From contig JBIQIY010000017.1 in NCBI GenBank assembly GCA_044507775.1, positions 60,037 to 124,036 of the forward strand: DNA of 64,000 nt. The letters are read 5' to 3'. The notes under the pieces were generated by a model, which made no database searches, had not been told where the DNA came from, and saw only the letters and a list, made by a program, of their open reading frames with translations. Position 1 is the first letter of the stretch, and each line of letters opens with the position of its first letter. This DNA is from Chryseosolibacter sp044507775 (GTDB taxonomy: Bacteria; Bacteroidota; Bacteroidia; Cytophagales; Cyclobacteriaceae). The translations under genes were made by a program, and so were the position numbers. Below are positions 19,687 to 27,657 of the stretch, in pieces.

Positions 19687-19719
19687 TTTGGCGATAAGGC
19701 GGGTATTGTCTAAATTTTG
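19687..19719 (+). promoter_or_regulatory. Predicted Bacteroidota-type promoter upstream of esterase gene
   Basis: TTTG at 19687-19690, a 20-bp spacer, then TAAATTTTG at 19711-19719, close to the TTTG-N19-21-TAnnTTTG pattern known for the Bacteroidota primary sigma factor. The ATG follows 17 bp later. The element shares a 16-bp string with the upstream region of the GH109-like gene (34532-34547). Confidence 0.45.
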
Positions 19720-19736
19720 ACCAACCCGGACACTAT

Positions 19737-20936
19737 ATGCAATACCGCCCGAAGATTCTCGCGCTTGCAACCGCACTGATCCTCATCACCGCATACTCGT
19801 ATGCCCAACCCCCGGAGTTGTGCCAGGGTCATTACTATACTGAGCAGGAAGGCGCGGAGAAACTTCGGACGCTGGCGACCCGGCTCCGAACGGAAGCCGA
19901 TTGGCGGGCCCATGCCGACAGCATCCGGTCACACGTGCGGAAAGGCATGGAACTGGATGTGTTCCCGCGGAGAACTCCGTTAAACGCGCGGTTCCGCAAC
20001 CGAAAGAATCTCAACGGATACACGGTTGAATCAGTGGTCTTTGAAAGTCTGCCCGGATTTTTTGTCGCCGGAAATTTGTACAAGCCTGCAGGTCGTCTGA
20101 AGAAAAAGTCACACGCCTTGATCCTGGCACCTCACGGGCATTTTCCGAAAGAAGACGATTACGGCAGATTCATGCAGGACATTCAATACGGAGCCGCGGC
20201 CTTGGCCCGGATGGGTGCCATCGTTTTCGCCTACGACATGGTTGGCTGGGGAGAAAGCGTTCAGCTGGATCATAAGTATGAAAAAGTGCTCGCCTTTCAA
20301 ACGTGGAACAGCATGCGCGTAATCGATTTCCTGCTTACCCTTCCGGAAGCGGATCCGAAAAGGATCGCTGTCACCGGGGCGTCGGGAGGCGGTACACAAA
20401 CTTTCATGCTCGCCGCCCTCGATGAACGCATAGCTGTATCGGTCCCGGTCGTGATGGTGTCGGCTCATTTTTTTGGCGGATGTTCGTGCGAAAGCGGAAT
20501 GCCTGTGCACAAAAACGGCAATACCGTCTACACGAATGCAGAGATCGCTTGTACCATCGCACCCCGACCGATGCTCATGATTTCGGATGGCAAGGACTGG
20601 ACAAAGAACAATGAGTCCGTTGAATATCCATTCGCGCGTCATGTGTACAACTTGTTCGGGAAGGGATCCGATGTAGAACTCGCTCATTTCCCGGAGGAGG
20701 GTCACGACTATGGAAAGAACAAACGAATGGCGGCGTACAAGTTCCTCGCTAAACACCTGGGGTTAAACCTCGCTGCAATCACCGATGCGAATGGCCGGAT
20801 CAATGAAGACTTCGTCTCGATTCAATCGCGAAAAGATCTCAGTTACTTCAAATCCGATGAACTCGACGGACTGGTCAAAGGCGACAAAGTCTACGAGATC
20901 TTTCTCGAATCGAAGAAATCAAACAGCGCAAATTAG
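19737..20936 (+). CDS. Secreted alpha/beta hydrolase, acetyl-xylan-esterase-like
   Basis: 399-aa serine hydrolase with a Sec signal peptide (hydrophobic residues 8-22, cleavage likely after YSYA). The nucleophile is in GASGGGTQTF (near residue 218), the acid in MLMISDGKDWT, and the His in FPEEGHDYGKN. LILAPHGHFPKED holds the oxyanion region. This is the dienelactone-hydrolase/acetylxylan-esterase type common in Bacteroidota polysaccharide loci. It is monocistronic here, and a promoter is visible at 19687-19719. The substrate is not defined. Confidence 0.88.
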   Translation: MQYRPKILALATALILITAYSYAQPPELCQGHYYTEQEGAEKLRTLATRLRTEADWRAHADSIRSHVRKGMELDVFPRRTPLNARFRNRKNLNGYTVESVVFESLPGFFVAGNLYKPAGRLKKKSHALILAPHGHFPKEDDYGRFMQDIQYGAAALARMGAIVFAYDMVGWGESVQLDHKYEKVLAFQTWNSMRVIDFLLTLPEADPKRIAVTGASGGGTQTFMLAALDERIAVSVPVVMVSAHFFGGCSCESGMPVHKNGNTVYTNAEIACTIAPRPMLMISDGKDWTKNNESVEYPFARHVYNLFGKGSDVELAHFPEEGHDYGKNKRMAAYKFLAKHLGLNLAAITDANGRINEDFVSIQSRKDLSYFKSDELDGLVKGDKVYEIFLESKKSNSAN

Positions 20937-21169
20937 GCAACACCCAGCCTTACCCGCGTGTGAGTTTCCTTCTTTCACGGTCATTGTAAGATCCCGGGCC
21001 GGTTCAAAAAATTAACTCATTAGAACGATCATTTTCGGGCCCGGCGACCACAAATTACCCAGGTAAACCAAAATCCATAAAAACAAGTCGCATCCGTCCC
21101 ATGTAAGAATTCGCCATCTCAACGGCAAAAAGCGACGCTTAATATGTGATAAGTTTGTCTTGACCTATC

Positions 21170-23173
21170 ATGAGAATTCTTTACCTGTTTCTGGCCATCT
21201 TCATCATGCCGCTCTTGTCGGATGCGCAGGATGTTCGCACGTTGCAGCAGGACCTGGAGGAGGCGACATCGGACTCGCTCGTGATCAATGCTTACGAGGC
21301 CCTTGCGAAACAGTACCGCTACAGCAACATCGATTCTGCGCAATATTATGCAAACGCAGGCCTGGAATTCGCCCGACAAAATGAATATGCGATGGGTGAA
21401 GGGTTGATGTTGAAGACCCTCGGCGAGATAAGCGAGAGGCATGGTTTCCTCGAGCAGGCTGAAAGTCAGTATCTGGAGGCCCGATCGGTTTTCCGAAGTG
21501 CCGGGTTTGGGAAGGGAGTCGCCGCTACAACGAACGGGCTAGGCGTGGTTGCCGGGCGAAAAGGTGAGTACACGGAAGCCACTCGCTATTTCCTGGAAGC
21601 GCTTGATCTCTATAAAGACATCGGCTCCGCGGAAGGCATCGTTCAAACTTACATCAAGCTCGGCGTTGTAAGTGATTACGTCGGCGAGATAGACCAGGCT
21701 CTTGACTACTATCTTCAGGCCGAAAGTCTTAATCAGTCAAGTCCCTCGTCAAACGCGACTCTTGCACTGCTCAACAACATCGGCATCATCTACGGAAAAC
21801 GAAACGAGCTGCCGGCTGCGTTGCGATATTTTCGCCGGGGATTGGCGAACAGCAATCCCGAACAAAATACAGGGATTCACATCGCACTGCTGGGAAGCGC
21901 GGGGGTAGCGTATCAGTTGTCTGGCAATGCGGATTCAGCGTGGTACTTCCAGCAACAGGCTCTGTCGTTGGCGCGCCAGAACGACCTACCCGAAGAAGAA
22001 GCGCGGGCCCTGGTCAACCTGGCCGAGGTAGTGCGCGACAGAGATGCCAGCCAATCCCTTGACCTGCTGCACCAGGCACTGTCGATCACCGAACGCATCC
22101 ACCACCTCAAGCTGATGACCGAGGTTTATGATGCGATGGTCCAGATTCATAAGCAAGCAAACGACTACAAGGTGGCGATGGAGCTTTCTGAAAAAATGCA
22201 GGTCCTGAAAGACAGTCTTTTCAGCGTCGAAAAGTCAAGGGAAATCGCAAAGCTTCACGCAACACAGGAACTCGCCAGGCAGGAAAACGAAATCAGAAAC
22301 CTCGCGCTCAAAAATGAGAAATCGGAGCTTCAGCGCAACATCATGTTTGTGATAGTTCTGATCGCAGCTGCGTTGATCGCCATCGTATGGTTTTACAACG
22401 CCCGGATCTCGACGCTCAATTCGCGCCTCATGGAAAAGCAGGAGGCGTTGAAGAACTCAAACAACATTAAAGACAAACTTTTTTCCGTCCTCGGACATGA
22501 CCTTCGCGCACCGCTTAACCAGGTAATCGGTTTGCTGAACGTGCTGAACCTAAAGCACGTTGATGAAGGCGAGTCGATGATCATTGACAAGCTCCGACGA
22601 CAGTCCCAAAACACGTTGGAAACATTAGACAACCTGCTCGTATGGGGTCAAAGCCAGTTGAAAGGAATCCGGTTGAATCAGCAGACGATCCACGTGAAAG
22701 ATCAGGTCCACAAAAGCCTCTCTCTTTCCGATCATTATGCAGCACAAAAAAAGGTACGGCTGATCGAGCGAATCGATCCCGGCATACGAGTTCACGCTGA
22801 TCCCTCCCATTTTGACTTTATTATGCGGAACTTGCTGTCCAATGCAATCAAATTCTCACACGAGGGCGGAACCGTCTTGGTGAATGCGGTTCTCCTGGAC
22901 GAGCAGGAAGTTGTTTTCAGCATTAAGGATACCGGGGTCGGGATAGCGCCTGACGTCCAGAAAAAGATCCTCACTCACGGAAACGAGAGTTCAAAGGGAA
23001 CGTGGAACGAGAAGGGAACGGGAATTGGATTGGTGTTGTGTCGCGAATACATCCACGAAAATGGAGGAAACCTTTGGCTTGAAAGCACGGAGGGAAAAGG
23101 TGCTACGTTTTATTTTTCTTTGAAACGATCTACGGTAAAGCCAAAGCCGGAAGCAGCGACTCAACTAACCTGA
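21170..23173 (+). CDS. TPR-repeat sensor histidine kinase
   Basis: 667-aa membrane kinase. Signal peptide MRILYLFLAIFIMPLLSDA; residues about 35-330 are tetratricopeptide repeats (GLEFARQNEYAMGEGLM, GLGVVAGRKGEYTEATRYF, KLGVVSDYVGEIDQALDYY and further units) that lie in the periplasm; one TM helix at about 387-405; a short coiled coil; HisKA with GHDLRAPLNQV (His near 443); HATPase with N box NLLSNAIKFSHEG, G1 DTGVGIAP and G2 GTGIGLVLC. No response regulator is adjacent on the same strand. A TAAGTTTG box at 21150-21157 may be the -7 element. Confidence 0.94.
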   Translation: MRILYLFLAIFIMPLLSDAQDVRTLQQDLEEATSDSLVINAYEALAKQYRYSNIDSAQYYANAGLEFARQNEYAMGEGLMLKTLGEISERHGFLEQAESQYLEARSVFRSAGFGKGVAATTNGLGVVAGRKGEYTEATRYFLEALDLYKDIGSAEGIVQTYIKLGVVSDYVGEIDQALDYYLQAESLNQSSPSSNATLALLNNIGIIYGKRNELPAALRYFRRGLANSNPEQNTGIHIALLGSAGVAYQLSGNADSAWYFQQQALSLARQNDLPEEEARALVNLAEVVRDRDASQSLDLLHQALSITERIHHLKLMTEVYDAMVQIHKQANDYKVAMELSEKMQVLKDSLFSVEKSREIAKLHATQELARQENEIRNLALKNEKSELQRNIMFVIVLIAAALIAIVWFYNARISTLNSRLMEKQEALKNSNNIKDKLFSVLGHDLRAPLNQVIGLLNVLNLKHVDEGESMIIDKLRRQSQNTLETLDNLLVWGQSQLKGIRLNQQTIHVKDQVHKSLSLSDHYAAQKKVRLIERIDPGIRVHADPSHFDFIMRNLLSNAIKFSHEGGTVLVNAVLLDEQEVVFSIKDTGVGIAPDVQKKILTHGNESSKGTWNEKGTGIGLVLCREYIHENGGNLWLESTEGKGATFYFSLKRSTVKPKPEAATQLT

Positions 23174-23202
23174 GTCGGGGAGTACGCGTTTCACACTTCA
23201 CA

Positions 23203-23295
23203 TCATGCCTTGATCCAAGTGTAAAGAATCAGAAGGATGAACAGGGAGATGATAAACAAAGAGGTAATCTCCTTGCCGCTGAAATACGTTTTCAT
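23203..23295 (-). CDS. Possible 30-aa single-span membrane peptide
   Basis: A short frame from ATG 23295 to TGA 23203. It begins MKTYFSGKEITS, runs into a continuous hydrophobic helix of about 18 residues (LFIISLFILLILYTW) and ends IKA. The composition (charged start, one perfect TM helix, Trp at the membrane edge) is unlike random translation. It is 71 bp downstream of the NarL-type regulator on the same strand, so it could be the third gene of that operon. No strong ribosome binding site is visible. Not recognised as any known family. Confidence 0.45.
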   Translation of the reverse strand: MKTYFSGKEITSLFIISLFILLILYTWIKA

Positions 23296-23365
23296 GGGGT
23301 TTAACTGTTAGCGTTAGAATAATGGTGACGGTGGTCGCGGTTTTCTGTGAATCATGGTTTGTTTG

Positions 23366-24022
23366 TTATACGGTTATAATCTGGTTTTTTACTGCATAGC
23401 GTATCAGCTCCGAATTGTTATTCAGCCCGAGCTTAATCAGAATATGCGTCTTATGAGTCTCGACAGTCTTGATGCTGATAGAAAGGCACTCGCCTATCTC
23501 GCGATTCGACTTTCCCGTGGCGACCAGCGTTAGAACTTCGTTCTCCCGTTTCGTCAGCTGGTTGGGAAGGACCTTCCTTGGGTTCTTTACTTTTTGAACC
23601 TCGTAGAAGTCCTCGAAAATCAATTTCTTGATCGAATCGTAAAAGTATTGCTTTCCCTTGTGCACGGAGCGTATCCCTTCGACGAGGACGTCCTTGCTGA
23701 CATCCTTCGGCAAATACCCATCGACACCGGACTTGATCGCCGCCGATACGTAGTCTTTGCTGATCTCCATCGAGACGATGATCACGCGAATGTCGGGATC
23801 GATTTCCTTCATCCAGCGCGAAGCCTCGATTCCGTTCATGCCCGGCATGGTAATATCCATAAGCACCACGTCCGGATCGGCTTCGCGTGCTATATTGATC
23901 GCTTCCTCACCCGACGAGGCGAGCGCCGCTACTTCAATGCCCCTGACCCCCGAAAGCATGGAGGCAATGCCTTCCCGGACAAGTTGGTGATCGTCTACAA
24001 TTATTATTCTTATCTGTTCCAT
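23366..24022 (-). CDS. NarL/FixJ-family response regulator
   Basis: 218-aa regulator. Receiver domain: acidic pair VDD at 9-11, phospho-acceptor Asp56 in VLMDITMPG, switch Ser in IIVSMEIS and Lys in LPKDVSKD. C-terminal LuxR HTH: LTKRENEVLTLVATGKSNREI ending ETHKTHILIKLGL. It starts one base after the stop of the PAS kinase gene, so the two form a cognate pair. Target genes are unknown; the small membrane peptide downstream is a candidate. Confidence 0.95.
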   Translation of the reverse strand: MEQIRIIIVDDHQLVREGIASMLSGVRGIEVAALASSGEEAINIAREADPDVVLMDITMPGMNGIEASRWMKEIDPDIRVIIVSMEISKDYVSAAIKSGVDGYLPKDVSKDVLVEGIRSVHKGKQYFYDSIKKLIFEDFYEVQKVKNPRKVLPNQLTKRENEVLTLVATGKSNREIGECLSISIKTVETHKTHILIKLGLNNNSELIRYAVKNQIITV

Positions 24023-24023
24023 C

Positions 24024-25529
24024 TCACGCTACGAACCTAAGTCGGGGAATAATCACCTTGAAAACCGAGCCGCGGCCCTGTCTGCTTTTAACCCGGATGG
24101 ATCCCTGTAACAATTCCACCGCCTTCTTTACGATGGACAATCCAAGGCCTGTCCCCGGAAATTCGTCTGCAGCCTTCCCCCTAACAAAGGGGTCGAAGAT
24201 CACTTCCAGGTCGTTTCTCGCAATACCAATCCCCTCATCGCTTACTTCGATTGTGACGAATTGGCCCTCATCCAGGACGTTGAGCACGACCTCTTCCTTG
24301 CCGGGGGAGAACTTGACAGCGTTCGATAACAAATTGATCAGAACGTTGCGGAGTAATTTCTCATCCGTCAACAGGGTGCCGAGTTTATTAGTAGATACAC
24401 AAATATGGTGCGAATGCTTGCAAAGGCACGTTACTTCCTCCACAACATCTTTGACAAAACCATCCAGTTCAATCTTCGCCGGGATGATCTTGATCTTTGC
24501 CGATTCATTCCGGCTGTAGTTCAACACATCTTCGAGCAAGTGGCTCATGTGGTTCACGTGCTTCTCGATCACCTCGACTTTTTCATTCAGCTTCTTCTTT
24601 CCGATGGTTGCCGCATTTTGTTTGATAAAGCTGGCGGCGAAGTCAATGGAAGAAAGCGGACTGCGGAATTCGTGGGAGGCGATGGAAACGAACCGGCTCT
24701 TTAATTCAACGGCTTCCTTTTCTTTCTTGAGTACCTGGGCGAGTTCAGCCGTCTGGTTCTCCACCTTTTGCTCGAGTGTTCTTCGATAATTTGTCAACTC
24801 GGTTACGTCGTGACCAACGAAAGTAGCGCCTACCACCTGGTTGTTTGCGTTCGTGCGGGGAGTAGCGCTTACCATCACAATGATTTCCGCTCCGTCCCGG
24901 GTCTGAATGGGCAATTCGCAATTGCCGACAGATTCGTTTTGAAGCAGTCGCTCCATCAACTCCGTGAAAACACTCAGGTGTTCCTGCTTCACCAGGGCTT
25001 CGGAAACCCTGCTGGAAAGGATCTCTTTCTTGGAGTAGCCGGTCAATTCAGCACAGTGGTTATTCCAGTCTACGACATAACCGCGGCTATCAACACTGAA
25101 GATGAAAGCGTGGGCATTGTCGAGCAGGTTGCTGAAATGCTCCGACGACGCCCGAAGTTTCTTCTCGAATATCTTACGGCTCGTGATATCCTGGCTGATG
25201 ATATTGACGTATTTCAGTTCTTTTTTGGGACCGTATACCGGGATAAAATTGACCTCGAGGTACACGCAGGAATTAAACGGTGTGATGCACTCCACGAAGT
25301 TCTTGACGGGCTTGCGCTGTCTTTTCAGCGTTTTCAGAATGTCGACGACGACAGGCTTCCGCTCGTCGCTCACGATCTCGGCGAAATAGTCACCGATGCG
25401 GATTGGTTTTTCGGATATTGACTTCTGGATTCGGAGCGCCTCGTTGTTGAACATCAGAATCTGCCCACTCGAATCGAGTGTGATGACGGAGTCGTTCAGG
25501 TTGTCGAGTATGTCTTTCAGCACATCCAT
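24024..25529 (-). CDS. PAS-domain sensor histidine kinase
   Basis: 501-aa soluble kinase without signal peptide or TM helices. Two PAS domains: residues about 1-120 (ILDNLNDSVITLDSSGQILMF) and about 125-245 (LLDNAHAFIFSVDSRGYVVDWN, with PAC segment GATFVGHDVTEL). A coiled coil precedes HisKA (SIASHEFRSPLSSIDFAASF, His near 291) and HATPase (N box NVLINLLSNAVKFSPG, G1 DEGIGIAR, G2 GTGLGLSIV). Sensing is probably cytoplasmic (redox, ligand or energy state; inference). Translationally coupled to the NarL-type regulator. Confidence 0.95.
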   Translation of the reverse strand: MDVLKDILDNLNDSVITLDSSGQILMFNNEALRIQKSISEKPIRIGDYFAEIVSDERKPVVVDILKTLKRQRKPVKNFVECITPFNSCVYLEVNFIPVYGPKKELKYVNIISQDITSRKIFEKKLRASSEHFSNLLDNAHAFIFSVDSRGYVVDWNNHCAELTGYSKKEILSSRVSEALVKQEHLSVFTELMERLLQNESVGNCELPIQTRDGAEIIVMVSATPRTNANNQVVGATFVGHDVTELTNYRRTLEQKVENQTAELAQVLKKEKEAVELKSRFVSIASHEFRSPLSSIDFAASFIKQNAATIGKKKLNEKVEVIEKHVNHMSHLLEDVLNYSRNESAKIKIIPAKIELDGFVKDVVEEVTCLCKHSHHICVSTNKLGTLLTDEKLLRNVLINLLSNAVKFSPGKEEVVLNVLDEGQFVTIEVSDEGIGIARNDLEVIFDPFVRGKAADEFPGTGLGLSIVKKAVELLQGSIRVKSRQGRGSVFKVIIPRLRFVA

Positions 25530-25860
25530 GTTTCATTACAACATCAAAGCAAAAAAAGAGAGGGTCTTTGGTCGAAAGGGACTTTTCGATAATCGTTAAT
25601 ACTATTTTGGATCGCTTCTCATTCTTCTTCCATCCTTTTCACCGGGGTCTGTCTTGAGACGCAAGCCGACCAGAGCCCATCTGATCAGAGTGTCGCCCGC
25701 ATGAGACAACCCCGGTTGAAGGAAGAAAGGGTCCTGAGTAACAGGAATACCTTATTTCTTGCGTTAAATAAGTCGTTTTGCATGTTTTTTAATTTTTTTC
25801 TTTCCCAATCGCCTCCAAAAGTTTCCGAAGCGTGGCAGGGCGTTTTCAACGCTGAGGTCT
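25530..25860. other. Intergenic region with no convincing gene
   Basis: 331 bp between the PAS kinase start and the TIR gene stop, both on the minus strand. It is A/T-rich around 25780-25800 and probably holds the kinase promoter, but I see no clear TTG/TAnnTTTG pair and no strong hairpin. A 33-codon minus-strand frame near 25685-25786 lacks any distinguishing feature. Confidence 0.5.
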
Positions 25861-26853
25861 TTAATCCGCAAGGTGGCTGTGGTGTGTGCATTCGTGCTGA
25901 GGCGTCTCCCGGCCGTATTCACTGTTTGAAACCGTCACAAAACGATCCCGTTCTTCGTCCGGATCGATCACTTCGATTATGTCGTCCATCTTATTCTCCA
26001 TTGATTCATTCTCCACTGAGTGCTCTTTTTCCGGGAGGTTTTCAATCTGAAAGACCACAGCCATGGTCATTTTGCTTCCAGCCTTCTGGCGATCCCGCTG
26101 GCGGGGCCGATCAGCCTCGCGGGGGGTCATACGGGAACCGTTTTCGTCATTGTGAACGAGCCGGGTTAGCGCGACCGTTGGGTGGTTCTCATCCCGGCAA
26201 GGGCAACTGTCGTTATTGAATTGCCTCACGAGGCCTTGCATTTCTGTGAAAAGTCCCGACGTCATGATCTGCGGGCGAGCGGGTTCCTCTGCAATTCCCC
26301 GAGCGCGAAGAACTTCAGCGGATGGGCCGGGAAACACGGCTTTCAGCACCAAGCCGATGTTCACCAGCAGCGAGAGGCCGAGAAACAGCCACATCCTTGA
26401 AAACCAGGCGACTTTCGCCGTTGCCATCTCCGGCTTGCGGATTTCGCGAACAAGCCGATCAACGACAAAGTCCAGTCCGCGGTCTGCGTTAACCGCGAAA
26501 CGATCCGCCATCAGGAGATCCTTGTTCTTCAGATCGTCAAGCGTGATGTTGTACAGGACGGGCAGGATGACTTTGTGTTCCTCGATTTCCTTGGCGAGGA
26601 GGGTGTAAAATTCGCGGATAGTCCAGTTTTTGGCGAGGTAGGTCGGGCTGAAGATTACAATCCCGAAACGCGATCGGTTCAGGCCTTTTGCGATGGTCTT
26701 CTCGATGCTGTCACCAACCCCCAGTTCTTTTCCGGAATACCAGATCCTCAGACCAGCCCTTTCCAGGCGGGCACAGAGTTCGTTTGCAATCGGGATTTTA
26801 TCCTCAACAGCGTGAGAGATAAAAGCGTCGTACTCGTATTTGTCTTGTCGCAT
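25861..26853 (-). CDS. Membrane-anchored TIR-domain protein
   Basis: 330-aa protein with an N-terminal TIR domain (residues about 6-135): box 1 YDAFISHAVED, RLERAGLRIWYSGKELGVGDS, FGIVIFSPTYLAKNWTIREF. Glu81 in WTIRE is at the position of the catalytic NADase glutamate of SARM1-type TIRs. A single TM helix follows (MWLFLGLSLLVNIGLVLKAVF, about 157-178), then a 150-residue hydrophilic tail of unknown fold with SCPCRDENHPT and an acidic end. The frame reaches a TTG at 26880 but ATG 26853 starts the domain properly. It lies 76 bp downstream of the LytTR regulator on the same strand and may belong to that operon. A role in NAD+ cleavage or defence is inference. Confidence 0.88.
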   Translation of the reverse strand: MRQDKYEYDAFISHAVEDKIPIANELCARLERAGLRIWYSGKELGVGDSIEKTIAKGLNRSRFGIVIFSPTYLAKNWTIREFYTLLAKEIEEHKVILPVLYNITLDDLKNKDLLMADRFAVNADRGLDFVVDRLVREIRKPEMATAKVAWFSRMWLFLGLSLLVNIGLVLKAVFPGPSAEVLRARGIAEEPARPQIMTSGLFTEMQGLVRQFNNDSCPCRDENHPTVALTRLVHNDENGSRMTPREADRPRQRDRQKAGSKMTMAVVFQIENLPEKEHSVENESMENKMDDIIEVIDPDEERDRFVTVSNSEYGRETPQHECTHHSHLAD

Positions 26854-26929
26854 TGTGTGTTTTTTGTACAAAAAACTCAATGCATCGCATCACTACAAGA
26901 GAAGTTTCCGAAGGGCTGAAAAAATTTTC

Positions 26930-27655
26930 CTATTGCTTTAAAAAGGTCAGGCGACCCATTAGCTCGTCGCGCATTCCCTTACTCATTTCAAGGGAATGCT
27001 TTCCGATTTTCACCATATTCCCTTCTATCGCTGAGATCTTGTGGATGTTCACAACGTGGGAACGATGAATCCGGACGAAATCCGGGCTGTTGATCTGTTC
27101 AAAGACGTGGTTCATGCTAAGCGACTGAACATAGACCCGGTCTTCCGTCACAATATTGCAGTAAGCGCGATCGGCGTGGAGATAAAGGATGGCACTCAGG
27201 GGCACTCTTACGAACGTGTTCTCATTTTTGATAAAGATGTGATCCGGCTTTCTGGCTGTATTGCCGGTTGTCTCGACGCCGGCATTGAAGTTACTGAAAG
27301 CGAAATCGATGGCCCGCACGAGGTCGGCTTCGTTGAATGGTTTTGTCAGGTAGTTGGACGGACGTGTTTGCTTCGCGCGATTTAGCGTATCTGCGTCAGC
27401 AAGATCGCTCAGGTAGATGATCGGAAGGGAATAGGTCTTTTTGATCATATACCCCGTGGAAATCCCGTCGAGGGCACCGGCCAGGCGAATGTCGAGCAGC
27501 ACGAGGTCGGGTTCGTTCTTCTTGAGGAACTCGATGGCATCCTCCCCCTTGTCGCAGACGGCCATAACCTCAAAGTGATGCTTCGTCAGTTTATACGAAA
27601 TATCCTCTGCAATCAGGGCTGAGTCTTCTACAACAAGAACCTTGATTTTGCTCAT
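26930..27655 (-). CDS. LytTR-family response regulator
   Basis: 241-aa regulator. Receiver: VEDSALIAED near residue 10, Asp55 in LVLLDIRLAG, Lys in NYLTKPFNEADL. LytTR DNA-binding domain from about 140: IFIKNENTFVRVPLSAILYL, DRVYVQSLSMNHVFEQI, FVRIHRSHVVNI. The ATG at 27655 lies two bases after the stop of the TPR kinase, so the two are coupled. LytTR regulators bind direct repeats; none is obvious in the flanks. Confidence 0.95.
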   Translation of the reverse strand: MSKIKVLVVEDSALIAEDISYKLTKHHFEVMAVCDKGEDAIEFLKKNEPDLVLLDIRLAGALDGISTGYMIKKTYSLPIIYLSDLADADTLNRAKQTRPSNYLTKPFNEADLVRAIDFAFSNFNAGVETTGNTARKPDHIFIKNENTFVRVPLSAILYLHADRAYCNIVTEDRVYVQSLSMNHVFEQINSPDFVRIHRSHVVNIHKISAIEGNMVKIGKHSLEMSKGMRDELMGRLTFLKQ

Positions 27656-27657
27656 CG

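Noticed and set aside
25685..25891. Minus-strand 68-codon frame after the TIR gene
   Set aside because: Overlaps the TIR C-terminus in another frame, low-complexity start, no domain.
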